Source: Lichenicola cladoniae
Lineage (GTDB): Bacteria; Pseudomonadota; Alphaproteobacteria; Acetobacterales; Acetobacteraceae
Assembly (NCBI RefSeq): GCF_013201075.1
Contig: NZ_CP053712.1
Coordinates: forward strand, 1-64,000
Length of the DNA: 64,000 bases
Reading direction: 5' to 3'
Below the pieces are notes generated by a model. The model saw only the letters and a program-made list of their open reading frames with translations, ran no database searches and had not been told where the DNA came from. This document shows, one piece after another, positions 45,440 through 54,588 of the stretch (positions are counted from its first letter, which is position 1; each line of letters starts with the position of its first letter). The position numbers were made by a program, and so were the translations under genes.

Positions 45440-46759
45440 GTGATCAGGACACGACTTTCGATTCTCCTCGCAGGCGCCTCTTTGCTTGCGACGGGCGCGT
45501 CGGCGCGCGCCCAGACTGCCGCACCGTCACTCTCGACCGGCACGCCCCCCGCCTCGGCGAGCGTGAACGGGACGGCCGCAACCGCCACTCCCGCCGCACC
45601 CGCACCCGCCGCTGCCGCGCCGCCGAAGACCTGGGCCGAGGGCATCACCTATGGTGCGCAGGTCGAGGGTGGCGTCACCGGCAACTTCGACCGTCCCGCG
45701 GACGGGCTGAATTATGGCCGCCTGTTCGACGACAAGGCCAATACCGCGCTGCTGAACTCGGTGCAGCTCACCGCCACGCGCGCCATCGATCCCACGCTGT
45801 CGACCTTCGATTTCGGCTTCATGCTGCAGGGCACCTACGGTTCCGACGCCCGCTACACCCACTATCTCGGCGAGTTCGGCCACGTCACCAACGATCGCAA
45901 CCAGTTCAGCATCCTGCAGGCCAACGTCACCATGCATGCGCCGGTACTGTTCAAGGGCGGCATCGACTTCAAGCTCGGCCAGTTCGCCACCCTGATCGGC
46001 TACGAGACCATCGATCCCAGCACCAACCCGTTCTACTCGCACTCGTACAACTTCAACTTCGGACCGTTCGAGCATACCGGCCTGATCGCCGAGGCGCATA
46101 TCAGCCCGACCGTGGACCTGTATGGCGAGATCGATACCGGCGAGAGCACCACCTTCGGCCGTGGCGACAACAACGCCGAGCCGGCCGGGCTGGTGGGGGT
46201 GGGGCTGAACAGCCTGGCCGGCGGCAAGCTGACCGTGCTGGCGTTCCTGCATCTCGGTCCGGAGGACGCCACCAACGCGATCGGTGGCGAGGCCAACAGC
46301 TCGATGCGCTACGAGGGCGACGTGGTCGCCACCTACAAGGCGACCGACAAGCTGACCCTGGTGGCCGAAGCCCAGTGGCAGCACGACGATTTCTACGGCG
46401 CGGACTCCTATGGCCTCGCCGGCTACGCGTCCTATGCGCTGACCCCGACCCTGACCGCCAACTTCCGCGGCGAGGTGTATCGCGACAATGCCGGCTTCTT
46501 CGTGGCGGCCTTCCCGGGCAACACCGATGCGTATCGCGGCCTGAACGGGCTGAGCACCACCGCGTTCGGCGCCGGGCGGCAGACCTACAGCGAGTGGACC
46601 TGGGGGGTCAGCTACAAGCCGGTGATCCCGCACGTCGCGCTGCTGGCGTTCCGGCCCGAGATCCGCTGGGACAAGTCGTTCAGCGGCGGCCACCCGTATA
46701 ACGCCCTCACCAACACCGGAAACTTCACCCTAGCAGCCGACGTGATCCTCGGGTTCTAG
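45440..46759 (+). CDS. outer-membrane beta-barrel porin (OmpL/BBP2-like)
   Basis: A 439-residue secreted protein from the GTG at 45440, which starts directly with a signal peptide (RTRLSILLAGASLLATGASA, cleavage after ARA). The ATG at 45392 lies inside the third TTTATGC box and is less likely. An Ala/Pro-rich linker precedes the barrel: WAEGITYGAQVEGGVTGNFD, FKLGQFATLIGYETIDPSTN, YSHSYNFNFGPFEHTG, and a final strand ending LAADVILGF. The GYE..DP.TN pattern is typical of BBP2-type porins. The shared promoter motif with kdp suggests a role in potassium or osmotic adaptation. Confidence 0.85.
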   Translation: MIRTRLSILLAGASLLATGASARAQTAAPSLSTGTPPASASVNGTAATATPAAPAPAAAAPPKTWAEGITYGAQVEGGVTGNFDRPADGLNYGRLFDDKANTALLNSVQLTATRAIDPTLSTFDFGFMLQGTYGSDARYTHYLGEFGHVTNDRNQFSILQANVTMHAPVLFKGGIDFKLGQFATLIGYETIDPSTNPFYSHSYNFNFGPFEHTGLIAEAHISPTVDLYGEIDTGESTTFGRGDNNAEPAGLVGVGLNSLAGGKLTVLAFLHLGPEDATNAIGGEANSSMRYEGDVVATYKATDKLTLVAEAQWQHDDFYGADSYGLAGYASYALTPTLTANFRGEVYRDNAGFFVAAFPGNTDAYRGLNGLSTTAFGAGRQTYSEWTWGVSYKPVIPHVALLAFRPEIRWDKSFSGGHPYNALTNTGNFTLAADVILGF

Positions 46760-47115
46760 GGCATAAGGTCTGCAGCTACTTTTTGCGGGCTGGTTGGTGA
46801 GGTTCCGGGTCGGGGTAGGCGGTGCCAAGGCGCCGCTACCACCGATCTTCCAGCAATGCATCGGACGACCTGCTTGGATCGTGTAGATCCGCGAATCACG
46901 CACCGATATGGTCGTGTTCGCTGAGTTATAGATCATGTCGAAAACGTTCTGCGTGAGCGCCGGGTTCTCGACGCCGGTCGTCGTCCACTGCCTCCGGTCA
47001 GCCTTGGTGACGGTGATCGGCGCCTGCGACTGACAGCAGAACAACGCGATCCATTATCGGCAGGCGGCCCAAGTTCGGGCGCGCGACTGGTCGCCATACG
47101 CCCCCACGGCGTTTT
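46760..47115. other. gap between porin and kdp operon, no firm gene
   Basis: A 356-bp stretch. On the minus strand, 46784-47040, a frame reads ITVTKADRRQWTTTGVENPA and NVFDMIYNSANTTISVRDSR, which has natural-looking composition but no start site or family I recognise. It could be a relic or chance. Confidence 0.3.
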
Positions 47116-47165
47116 TTTATGGCTTCTTTATGCCGGAGCACGAACCACGAATGTCTTCTTTATGC
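47116..47165 (+). promoter_or_regulatory. candidate KdpE-controlled kdp promoter
   Basis: TTTATGG at 47116-47122 and TTTATGC at 47127-47133 (11-bp period), and TTTATGC at 47159-47165, 32 bp after the second. The first gene (47207) starts 74 bp after the second box. Spacings match those upstream of the porin (11, 32 and 77 bp). E. coli KdpE also binds TTTAT-containing repeats. Confidence 0.65.
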
Positions 47166-47206
47166 GCACTCGCAGTAGATCGGCGCATCATGCAACGAGG
47201 CGTATC

Positions 47207-47290
47207 ATGCTTGACATTCTCCTGCTTTTCGCAGGCGTCGCGACCATCCTGATGATGGATGGCTACGCCGCGCTGTGCGCACGGATCTAG
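47207..47290 (+). CDS. 27-residue membrane peptide at the head of the kdp operon
   Basis: A short frame, MLDILLLFAGVATILMMDGY then AALCARI, made of one hydrophobic helix and a short basic end. It begins 48 bp after the third promoter box and ends 3 bp before kdpF. Similar tiny frames occur ahead of kdpF in other proteobacterial kdp operons as far as I recall, but no function is known. It might be a KdpF-like stabiliser or a leader peptide. Confidence 0.6.
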   Translation: MLDILLLFAGVATILMMDGYAALCARI

Positions 47291-47293
47291 ACA

Positions 47294-47383
47294 ATGACGC
47301 TCGATCTGATCCTCGCCGGGGCCGTTTCGGTCGGCCTCCTGATCTATCTCGGATGGGCGCTGATTCGCCCTGAAGATTTCTGA
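47294..47383 (+). CDS. kdpF: potassium-transporting ATPase subunit KdpF
   Basis: A 29-residue single-helix peptide (MTLDLILAGAVSVGLLIYLG then WALIRPEDF). The C-terminal RPEDF/RPERF-type end is characteristic of KdpF, which lies against KdpA and stabilises the complex. It ends 13 bp before kdpA, and its stop codon overlaps the GAGGAGG ribosome site of kdpA. Confidence 0.9.
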   Translation: MTLDLILAGAVSVGLLIYLGWALIRPEDF

Positions 47384-47396
47384 GGAGGTATCCGCC

Positions 47397-49106
47397 ATGA
47401 CCTCATGCGGCATCCTGGAAATCGTGCTCATCCTGGCTGCGACGTGCATCTTCGCCGTTCCGGTCGGGAATTATCTCGCCGCCGTGATGGAGGGCCGATC
47501 CACGCTCCTGGCACCCGTGCTTGCTCCGGTCGAGCGCGGCTTCTATCGCCTGTCCGGCATCGATCCGTTCCACGGCATGAGCTGGCGCAGTTATGCGACT
47601 GCATTGCTGCTGCTGAACGCGCTGCATTTCGCGATGCTGTACGCGATCCTGCGGCTGCAATTCTATCTGCCGTTCAATCCGCAGGCGGTCGTCGGCATGC
47701 CGCCGTCGATCGCCTTCAATACCGCGATCTCGTTCGTGACCAACACCAACTGGCAGGCGTACGTGCCGGAAAGCGGGATCTCGAACGGCGCGCAGATGTT
47801 CGGCCTGACCGTGCATAACTTCCTGTCCGCGGCGACCGGTATTGCCGTGGCGGTTGCCGTGATGCGGGCGCTGGCCGCCGGCGGTCTCAAGACGCTGGGC
47901 AATTTCTGGTCGGACCTGACGCGGGCGACGCTCTATGTGTTGCTGCCGCTCACCTGCGTGTTCACCATCCTGCTAATGGCGAGCGGTGTTCCGGACACGC
48001 TCCACGCCTTCGCTCAGGTGACCACTCTGGAGGGCATCAAACAGACCATTGCGCTTGGCCCGGTCGCCTTCCAGGAAGCGATCAAGGAACTCGGCACCAA
48101 CGGCGGCGGCTTCTTCAACACCAACAGTTCCCACCCGTTCGAAAATCCAACCGCGCTCACCTGCGGGCTCGAGACGTTCATGCTTCTGCTGATCCCGTTC
48201 GCGCTGCCGATCGCCTTCGGCCGGATCGTCAAGGAGCCTGCTCAGGGCCGCGTGCTCCTGGCGACGATGGTCGGCATCCTGGTGATCGGCGTGTTCTGTG
48301 CGTATGGCGCGGAATCTGGCGGAAACCCGATCCTGCATGCGCTGGGCGTCAACCAGGCCCAGGGAAACCTGGAGGGCAAGGAAGTCCGGTTCGGTACCGC
48401 GCTGACCGCGCTGCTCAATGTCGGTGCCACGGGAACCTCGACCGGCGCCATCGCCGGTGCCACCGACAGCTTCATGCCGCTCGGCGGGCTGGTGCCGCTG
48501 TTTCTCATGCAGCTCGGAGAAGTCACTCCCGGCGGCATCGGCTCCGGGTTCTACTTCATCATCGTGTTCGCCCTGCTCTCGGTGTTCGTGGCCGGGCTGA
48601 TGGTCGGCCGTACGCCGGAATATCTCGGCAAGAAGGTCCAGGCCCGGGAAATCAAGCTCGCGATGCTGGCGTTGCTGATCCTGACTCTGTGGATCCTGTG
48701 TGGCGCCGGGCTGGCACTCGTCCTCCCCGCCGGTCTGGCGGCTCTCGCCAATGCCGGTCCGCACGGTCTGACCGAGATGCTCTACGCCTGGACCTCGGCG
48801 ACGCAGAATAACGGCAGCGCCATGGCCGGCATCACCGCCACCGGGCCGCTGATGGCCTACGGGCAGGGCTTTGCGATGCTGTTCGGTCGCTTCGCCGTGC
48901 TTATCCCGGTTCTCGCGATAGCCGGATCCCTGGCCGCCAAGCCGAAGCTCAAGATGAGTGCTGGCACCTTCCCGACCACCGGCCTGCTGTTCTGTGGCCT
49001 GCTGGCGGGGGTGATCGTCATCCTGGGCGGGCTGCAATTCCTGCCGGCCGATGCGCTCGGACCGATCGCTGAACATTTCGTGCTCCTTAGCGGCACGACA
49101 TACTGA
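47397..49106 (+). CDS. kdpA: KdpA, potassium-binding channel-like subunit
   Basis: A 569-residue membrane protein of normal KdpA length, related to KtrB/TrkH channels. Selectivity-filter segments are visible: [18 protein letters not shown] (first), [20 protein letters not shown] (second), [13 protein letters not shown] (third) and [12 protein letters not shown] (fourth). It takes K+ from the periplasm with micromolar affinity. The gene is preceded by a strong GAGGAGG site and followed after 8 bp by kdpB. Confidence 0.96.
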   Translation: MTSCGILEIVLILAATCIFAVPVGNYLAAVMEGRSTLLAPVLAPVERGFYRLSGIDPFHGMSWRSYATALLLLNALHFAMLYAILRLQFYLPFNPQAVVGMPPSIAFNTAISFVTNTNWQAYVPESGISNGAQMFGLTVHNFLSAATGIAVAVAVMRALAAGGLKTLGNFWSDLTRATLYVLLPLTCVFTILLMASGVPDTLHAFAQVTTLEGIKQTIALGPVAFQEAIKELGTNGGGFFNTNSSHPFENPTALTCGLETFMLLLIPFALPIAFGRIVKEPAQGRVLLATMVGILVIGVFCAYGAESGGNPILHALGVNQAQGNLEGKEVRFGTALTALLNVGATGTSTGAIAGATDSFMPLGGLVPLFLMQLGEVTPGGIGSGFYFIIVFALLSVFVAGLMVGRTPEYLGKKVQAREIKLAMLALLILTLWILCGAGLALVLPAGLAALANAGPHGLTEMLYAWTSATQNNGSAMAGITATGPLMAYGQGFAMLFGRFAVLIPVLAIAGSLAAKPKLKMSAGTFPTTGLLFCGLLAGVIVILGGLQFLPADALGPIAEHFVLLSGTTY

Positions 49107-49114
49107 GGACCCTG

Positions 49115-51181
49115 ATGATGTCCGCAACAACCAACAACTCGGGTGAGGGCGCTTCGGCGCTTTCACTCTTCGACTCCCGGATTGCATCGCGCGCCGCCCG
49201 GGACGCCTTCGCCAAGCTCGATCCGCGTCGGCTGATGCGCAATCCGGTCATCTTCGTAACCGAGATCGTTGCGATCCTGACCACCATCATCGGCGTTCAA
49301 GACCTGTTCACCCATGCTGCCCACCCTGCCTTCGCACTCGCGATCGCGGTGTGGCTCTGGATGACCGTGCTGTTCGCGACCTTTGCCGAAGCCATGGCGG
49401 AAGGCCGCGGCCGTGCCCGCGCCGAGAGCCTGCGCCGCGCCCGCAACGACATGATGGCCAAGCGCGTGCCGAACCCGGATGACCCGGCACTTTACGGCAC
49501 CGTGTCCTCGACCGACCTGCGTCTCGGCGACGTGGTGCTGGTCGAGACCGGCGACCTGATCCCGCTCGACGGCGAGATCATCAAGGGTATCGCTTCGATC
49601 AACGAGAGCGCCATCACCGGCGAGTCCGCGCCGGTGATCCGCGAGGCCGGCGGCGATCGCTCGGCCGTCACCGGCGGCACCATGGTGGTGTCCGACAGCC
49701 TGCTGGTCCGCATCACCGCCGAGCCCGGCCATACCTTCATCGACCGGATGATCGCGCTGGTCGAAGGTGCCTCACGCTCGAAAACCCCGAACGAGATCGC
49801 GCTCGACATCCTGCTCGCCGGCCTGACCATCATCTTCCTGGTCGCGGTCGTCACGCTGGTCGGCTTTGCGCACTACTCCGGCACGACGCTGCCGGTGCCG
49901 GTGCTGGCAGCCCTGCTGGTCACATTGATCCCGACCACGATCGGCGGCCTGCTGTCGGCGATCGGCATCGCCGGCATGGACCGGCTGGTGCGCTTCAACG
50001 TCGTCGCCACCTCCGGCCGTGCGGTCGAGGCCGCCGGCGACGTCGATACGCTGCTGCTCGACAAGACCGGCACCATCACCTTCGGCAACCGCATGGCCGC
50101 CGCCTTCTACCCGGTGCCGGGCATCGACGAAGCCCGGCTGGCGGAGGCCGCCGCGATGGCTTCGCTCGGCGACGAGACGCCCGAGGGACGCTCGGTGCAT
50201 GTGCTGGCCCGCGAGAAGTTCGGCGTGGCGCCGGTGGCTCCCGCAGGCTCGACGCCGGTGCCGTTCTCGGCCAATACCCGCCTGTCGGGCCTCGATGCCG
50301 GCGAGCGTTCATGGCGCAAGGGAGCGGTGGACTCGCTGCTCGCCGCCGTCGGTGAAGCCAGGCCGCCACTCGCCTTCACCGCCGCGGTGGAACGTATCGC
50401 CCGCTCCGGCGGCACGCCGCTGGCGGTGGCCGAGGATGGCCGCCTGCTGGGGGTGATCGAGCTCAAGGACGTGGTCAAGCCGGGCATTCGCGATCGGTTC
50501 GCCGCACTCCGCCGCATGGGCATCCGCACCGTCATGGTGACCGGCGACAACCGGATCACCGCGGCGGCGATCGCCAGCGAGGCCGGCGTCGATGATTTCG
50601 TCGCCGAGGCCACGCCGCAGGACAAGCTCGACTATATCCGTGCCGCCCAGGCCGAGGGGCGGCTGGTGGCGATGTGCGGCGACGGCACCAACGATGCGCC
50701 GGCGCTGGCGCAGGCCGATGTCGGCGTGGCGATGCAGACCGGCACTCAGGCGGCACGCGAAGCCGCCAACATGGTCGACCTGGACAGCGATCCGACCAAG
50801 CTGATCGAGATCGTCGAGATCGGAAAGCAGCTGCTGATCACCCGTGGTGCTCTCACCACCTTCTCGATCGCTAACGACATCGCCAAGTATTTCGCGATCC
50901 TGCCGGCGATCTTCGTGGTGGCCTATCCCGGCCTGTCGGCACTGAACGTCATGCATCTGTCGACGCCGCAGAGCGCCATCCTGTCCGCGGTGATCTTCAA
51001 CGCCGTTGTGATCATCGCGCTGGTGCCGCTGGCACTGAAGGGCGTGAGCTTCAAGGCGATCAGCGCGGCCTCCATGCTGCGCCGGAACCTGCTGATCTAC
51101 GGCCTCGGCGGCATCCTGGTGCCGTTCGCCGGCATCAAGATCATCGACATGCTGCTCACCGCCTTCCACATCTTCGCGTAG
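49115..51181 (+). CDS. kdpB: KdpB, P-type ATPase subunit
   Basis: A 688-residue P-type ATPase. Visible are the actuator loop SAITGES (166-171; the last Ser corresponds to the inhibitory phosphorylation site of E. coli KdpB), the helix break [14 protein letters not shown], the phosphorylated Asp316 in [16 protein letters not shown] in the nucleotide domain and the hinge [20 protein letters not shown]. It hydrolyses ATP to drive K+ through KdpA. It starts at 49115 or the adjacent ATG 49118, and ends 12 bp before kdpC. Confidence 0.96.
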   Translation: MMSATTNNSGEGASALSLFDSRIASRAARDAFAKLDPRRLMRNPVIFVTEIVAILTTIIGVQDLFTHAAHPAFALAIAVWLWMTVLFATFAEAMAEGRGRARAESLRRARNDMMAKRVPNPDDPALYGTVSSTDLRLGDVVLVETGDLIPLDGEIIKGIASINESAITGESAPVIREAGGDRSAVTGGTMVVSDSLLVRITAEPGHTFIDRMIALVEGASRSKTPNEIALDILLAGLTIIFLVAVVTLVGFAHYSGTTLPVPVLAALLVTLIPTTIGGLLSAIGIAGMDRLVRFNVVATSGRAVEAAGDVDTLLLDKTGTITFGNRMAAAFYPVPGIDEARLAEAAAMASLGDETPEGRSVHVLAREKFGVAPVAPAGSTPVPFSANTRLSGLDAGERSWRKGAVDSLLAAVGEARPPLAFTAAVERIARSGGTPLAVAEDGRLLGVIELKDVVKPGIRDRFAALRRMGIRTVMVTGDNRITAAAIASEAGVDDFVAEATPQDKLDYIRAAQAEGRLVAMCGDGTNDAPALAQADVGVAMQTGTQAAREAANMVDLDSDPTKLIEIVEIGKQLLITRGALTTFSIANDIAKYFAILPAIFVVAYPGLSALNVMHLSTPQSAILSAVIFNAVVIIALVPLALKGVSFKAISAASMLRRNLLIYGLGGILVPFAGIKIIDMLLTAFHIFA

Positions 51182-51193
51182 AGGAACCGCGTC

Positions 51194-51847
51194 ATGCTCA
51201 CCCATCTGCGTCCCGCGTTTTCACTCGTCGTCCTGTTCACGCTGCTGCTCGGGCTGGTGTTCCCGCTCGGCTTCGTGGGTGTCGGCGCGGTCGTGTTCCC
51301 GTTCCAGGCGAACGGCAGCCTGATCGTGCGTGACGGCAAGCAGGTCGGCTCCGCGCTGATCGGCGAGAACTTCACCAGCGACCGCTTTTTCCACGGCCGG
51401 GAGTCGGCGATTTCCGGCACCGATCCGAAAGATGCATCCAAGACCGTGCCCACCCCCTACGATGCCAGCACGTCGACGGCCTCCAACCTGGCGCCGACCT
51501 CGAAGGCGCTGCATGATCGCGTTGCCGGCGATGTCGCGACGCTGGTGAAACAGGGTGCAACCGCAGGTGCCATTCCCATGGATTCCGTCACCAGTTCCGG
51601 TTCGGGCCTCGACCCCGATATCTCGCCGGACTATGCCGCCCTGCAGGCGCCGGTGGTCGCGGCCGCGCGCCATGTGCCGGTCGAGATGGTGCGCCAGCTG
51701 CTCGCAGCCCATACGCAGGGCCGCATGCTCGGCGTGTTCGGCGAGCCGAGGGTCAACGTGCTGCGGCTGAACCTGGCACTGGAATCACTGTCGCGCTCAG
51801 GCGCTGCGCCGGGCGGTGCCAACAAGGTGCAGACGAGCAGCAACTGA
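51194..51847 (+). CDS. kdpC: KdpC subunit
   Basis: A 217-residue protein with one N-terminal membrane helix (FSLVVLFTLLLGLVFPLGFV) and a periplasmic domain with the family motifs GSALIGENFTSDRFFHGRES, SGSGLDPDISPDYAALQAPV and RMLGVFGEPRVNVLRLN. It stabilises the KdpAB complex. Its stop overlaps the kdpD start (TGATG), indicating translational coupling. Confidence 0.95.
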   Translation: MLTHLRPAFSLVVLFTLLLGLVFPLGFVGVGAVVFPFQANGSLIVRDGKQVGSALIGENFTSDRFFHGRESAISGTDPKDASKTVPTPYDASTSTASNLAPTSKALHDRVAGDVATLVKQGATAGAIPMDSVTSSGSGLDPDISPDYAALQAPVVAAARHVPVEMVRQLLAAHTQGRMLGVFGEPRVNVLRLNLALESLSRSGAAPGGANKVQTSSN

Positions 51848-54588
51848 TGCGAAACGAGCCGGATCGTCGGCCTGATCCGGACGCACTTCTGGCGGCGCAG
51901 GCGAAAGCCTCGCGCGCGCCGCTGAAGATCTTCCTCGGCGCGGCGCCCGGTGTCGGCAAGACCTTCGAGATGCTCACCCAGGCGCGCCGCCTGCTGGCCG
52001 AAAACAAGACCGGCATCCTGGCCGGGCTGATCGAGACGCACGGGCGGGCCGAGACCGAGGCTCAGCTCGGCGACCTGCCGGTGCTGCCGCGCCTGCAGAT
52101 CCCGTATCGCGGGCAGATGCTGGAGGAGTTCGACCTCGAGGAGGCGCTGGCGCTGCGCCCGTCGCTGCTGCTGGTGGACGAACTGGCGCACAGCAACGCG
52201 CCCGGCAGCCGTCACGCCCGACGCTGGGAGGATGTGGCGGAGCTGCTGGTCGCCGGCATCCCGGTCTGGACCACGCTCAACGTCCAGCATCTGGAGAGCC
52301 TGAACGACACCGTGCTGCGCATCACCGGCATCCGGGTCAGCGAGACGCTGCCGGACCATGTGCTGGAGCTGGCCGATGAGATCGAGCTGATCGACCTGTC
52401 GCCGAACGACCTGCGCGCCCGCCTGGTGCAGGGGCGGATCTACCGTCCCGACGTGGCGACCCGGGCGCTGGGCGGGTTCTTCCGCGAAGGCAACCTGCAG
52501 GCGTTGCGCGAGATCGCGCTGCGTCGTGCCGCCCAGCACGTCGATGCCGGCCTGCTCGACTACATGCGGCTGAACGCGATCGACGGACCCTGGCCGGCCG
52601 GCGACCGCGTGCTGGCCCTGGTTGGGCCGGAGGCCGGAGAACCGGTGCTCCGCGAGGCCAAGCGTCTTGCCGACGCGCTGCATGCGCCGTGGCTGGCGCT
52701 GCATGTGGAGCCGGCCGGCGAGGTACCGCAATCGACGCAGGCGGTGTCGCGCATCATGGCGCTGGCAGCCGAGCTTGGCGCGGAGACCGAAATCCGCGCG
52801 GTCCGGAGCGCGCGGGAAGGGATCGTCGGCATCGCCCTGGACGTGGCGCACGACCGCAACGTGACGCAGATCGTGGTCGGCCGCATGCAGCAGCGCACCC
52901 TGCTGCGCCGGATGGTGGCTGGACGCTGCCTGCGTGGAAACCTCGCGGCCACGCTGCTGTCCCGGGCTCCCGAGCACGCGGTGCATGTGGTGCCGACCGG
53001 CGCACCCGCCCTGCGCCGTTTCGGCCTCCGGGCAAGCCTGCCGGACGGATGGCAGCCATGGGTGGTGTCCTCCCTGCTGGTGGCGTGCACCCTGGTTCTG
53101 GCCGAGATGCTGCGTGGCCTGATCGAGCCGGACGCGCTCGGGATGCTTTTCCTGGCCTCGGTGGTCGGCGCGGCGGCGCTCTATGGGCTGGCGGTGGCGC
53201 TCTGCACCGCGCTGGTGTCGTTCCTGGCGTGGAACTTCTTTTTCATCCGGCCCCTGTACCAGTTCACCATCGACGAGCCGCGCGACCTGATGGCGATCGT
53301 CGTGTTCGGTACGGTCGCCGGCGCCACCGGCCTGGTCGCCAGCCGCCTTGGCGCCTCGGCCCGCGCGGCGCAGGGCCGGATCGAGGGATTGCGGCGGATC
53401 GGGGCGTTCTCGCGTGCTCTCGGCGGTCCGGTCACCGAGAACGAGCTGCAGGACGAGATTGCGCGTCAGGCAGCCTCGATCGCGGCCCGCGCCATGGTCC
53501 TGGCCGGACGGGACATCGATGGCGAGCTGGATATCCGGGCCGCGGTACCGCCGGCGGACACCATGGACGAGGGGTCCTGGGCCGCGGCGCTCTGGGCCTG
53601 GCGCCACGGCGAACCGGCTGGCCGCGGCACCGCGACGCTACCCTCGGCTCCCTGGCGTTTCCTGCCGATCGGGATCGCCGGTGCCGGCCCTGAAGCGGGC
53701 ACCAGCGGATTGCGTGGATTGCTGGCTGTGCAGCCGGCCACCGCGCTCGATGCGCCGGCCCTCCAGGCGCTGCAGGCCCTGGCCGACCAGGCGGCGGTGG
53801 CGCTGGAGCGGGTGCGGCTGGTGCGTGGAGCCGCGGACGCGACGGCGCGCAACGAGACCCAGAAGCTACGGACCGCGCTGCTGAACTCGCTGTCGCACGA
53901 CCTGCGCACCCCGCTGACCGGCATACGGGGCTCGGCCGAGACACTTCGCACCGCGTGGAGCCGTCTGACCCCCGACACGCGCGACGACCTGCTGCTGGCA
54001 ATCGAGGAGGATACGCTGCGGATGACCCGCTTCCTGGCCAATATCACCGACATGACCCGGCTCGAAAGCGGGGCCGTGGTGCCGAAGCTGGTTCGCGTGG
54101 ACCCACAGGGCGTGGTGCAGGATGCGATCGCGCGCTTCGAAGGTCCGGGCCTGGTTGCGATCAGCAAGCTCGGCATGGTGCCAGCGGTGCTGGCCGATCC
54201 GCTGCTGCTGGAACAGGTCGTGTTCAACGTGCTGGACAACGCGCTGAAATATTCCCCTACGCCGGCGCCGGGGCCCGCACCAAACACCGCCTCGGTCCAG
54301 GTCGTCCTGGCACTGGAGACGGGCAACGTCGTCATCCGGATTGCCGATGCCGGTTCGGGCATTCCGGAAGCCGACCTGCCAAATGTATTCGACAGCTTCT
54401 ACCGGTCCCAGCACGGCGACCGGGTGGTGCCGGGCACCGGGCTCGGGCTTGCGATCGCGCGCGGCCTGATCGAGGTGATGGGCGGGAGCATCTCGGCAAG
54501 CAGCCCGGTGCCGGCCGGCGTGCCGGGCATCGTGTCCGGCATCGGGCGCGGCACGCTGGTCTCCATCGTCATGCCGGCGATACGATGA
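51847..54588 (+). CDS. kdpD: KdpD sensor histidine kinase
   Basis: A 913-residue sensor. The N-terminal KdpD domain has a Walker A GAAPGVGKTF (31-40) and ELAHSNAPGSRHARRWEDV. A Usp-like domain is at about 255-370, four closely spaced membrane helices at about 400-500, then GAF, HisKA with H684 in SLSHDLRTPLTGIRGSAETL, and the ATPase domain (NVLDNALKYSP, DAGSGIPEADL, GTGLGLAIARGL). It senses low K+ or osmotic stress and phosphorylates KdpE. It overlaps kdpE by ATGA. Confidence 0.96.
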   Translation: MRNEPDRRPDPDALLAAQAKASRAPLKIFLGAAPGVGKTFEMLTQARRLLAENKTGILAGLIETHGRAETEAQLGDLPVLPRLQIPYRGQMLEEFDLEEALALRPSLLLVDELAHSNAPGSRHARRWEDVAELLVAGIPVWTTLNVQHLESLNDTVLRITGIRVSETLPDHVLELADEIELIDLSPNDLRARLVQGRIYRPDVATRALGGFFREGNLQALREIALRRAAQHVDAGLLDYMRLNAIDGPWPAGDRVLALVGPEAGEPVLREAKRLADALHAPWLALHVEPAGEVPQSTQAVSRIMALAAELGAETEIRAVRSAREGIVGIALDVAHDRNVTQIVVGRMQQRTLLRRMVAGRCLRGNLAATLLSRAPEHAVHVVPTGAPALRRFGLRASLPDGWQPWVVSSLLVACTLVLAEMLRGLIEPDALGMLFLASVVGAAALYGLAVALCTALVSFLAWNFFFIRPLYQFTIDEPRDLMAIVVFGTVAGATGLVASRLGASARAAQGRIEGLRRIGAFSRALGGPVTENELQDEIARQAASIAARAMVLAGRDIDGELDIRAAVPPADTMDEGSWAAALWAWRHGEPAGRGTATLPSAPWRFLPIGIAGAGPEAGTSGLRGLLAVQPATALDAPALQALQALADQAAVALERVRLVRGAADATARNETQKLRTALLNSLSHDLRTPLTGIRGSAETLRTAWSRLTPDTRDDLLLAIEEDTLRMTRFLANITDMTRLESGAVVPKLVRVDPQGVVQDAIARFEGPGLVAISKLGMVPAVLADPLLLEQVVFNVLDNALKYSPTPAPGPAPNTASVQVVLALETGNVVIRIADAGSGIPEADLPNVFDSFYRSQHGDRVVPGTGLGLAIARGLIEVMGGSISASSPVPAGVPGIVSGIGRGTLVSIVMPAIR

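Noticed and set aside
45527-46693. 388-codon minus-strand frame inside the porin
   Set aside because: Opposite strand of a clear signal-peptide porin; low-complexity composition, no ribosome site and no family match.
46784-47040. Minus-strand frame between porin and kdp
   Set aside because: Natural-looking sequence in part, but no start site, no family and a position across the kdp promoter side. Kept only as an uncertain gap.
47973-49187. 404-codon minus-strand frame across kdpA
   Set aside because: Shadow of kdpA; dominated by His, Gln, Arg and Gly as expected for a reversed GC-rich membrane gene.
51631-53607. 658-codon minus-strand frame across kdpC/kdpD
   Set aside because: Antisense to KdpD with its complete kinase motifs; no independent coding signal.
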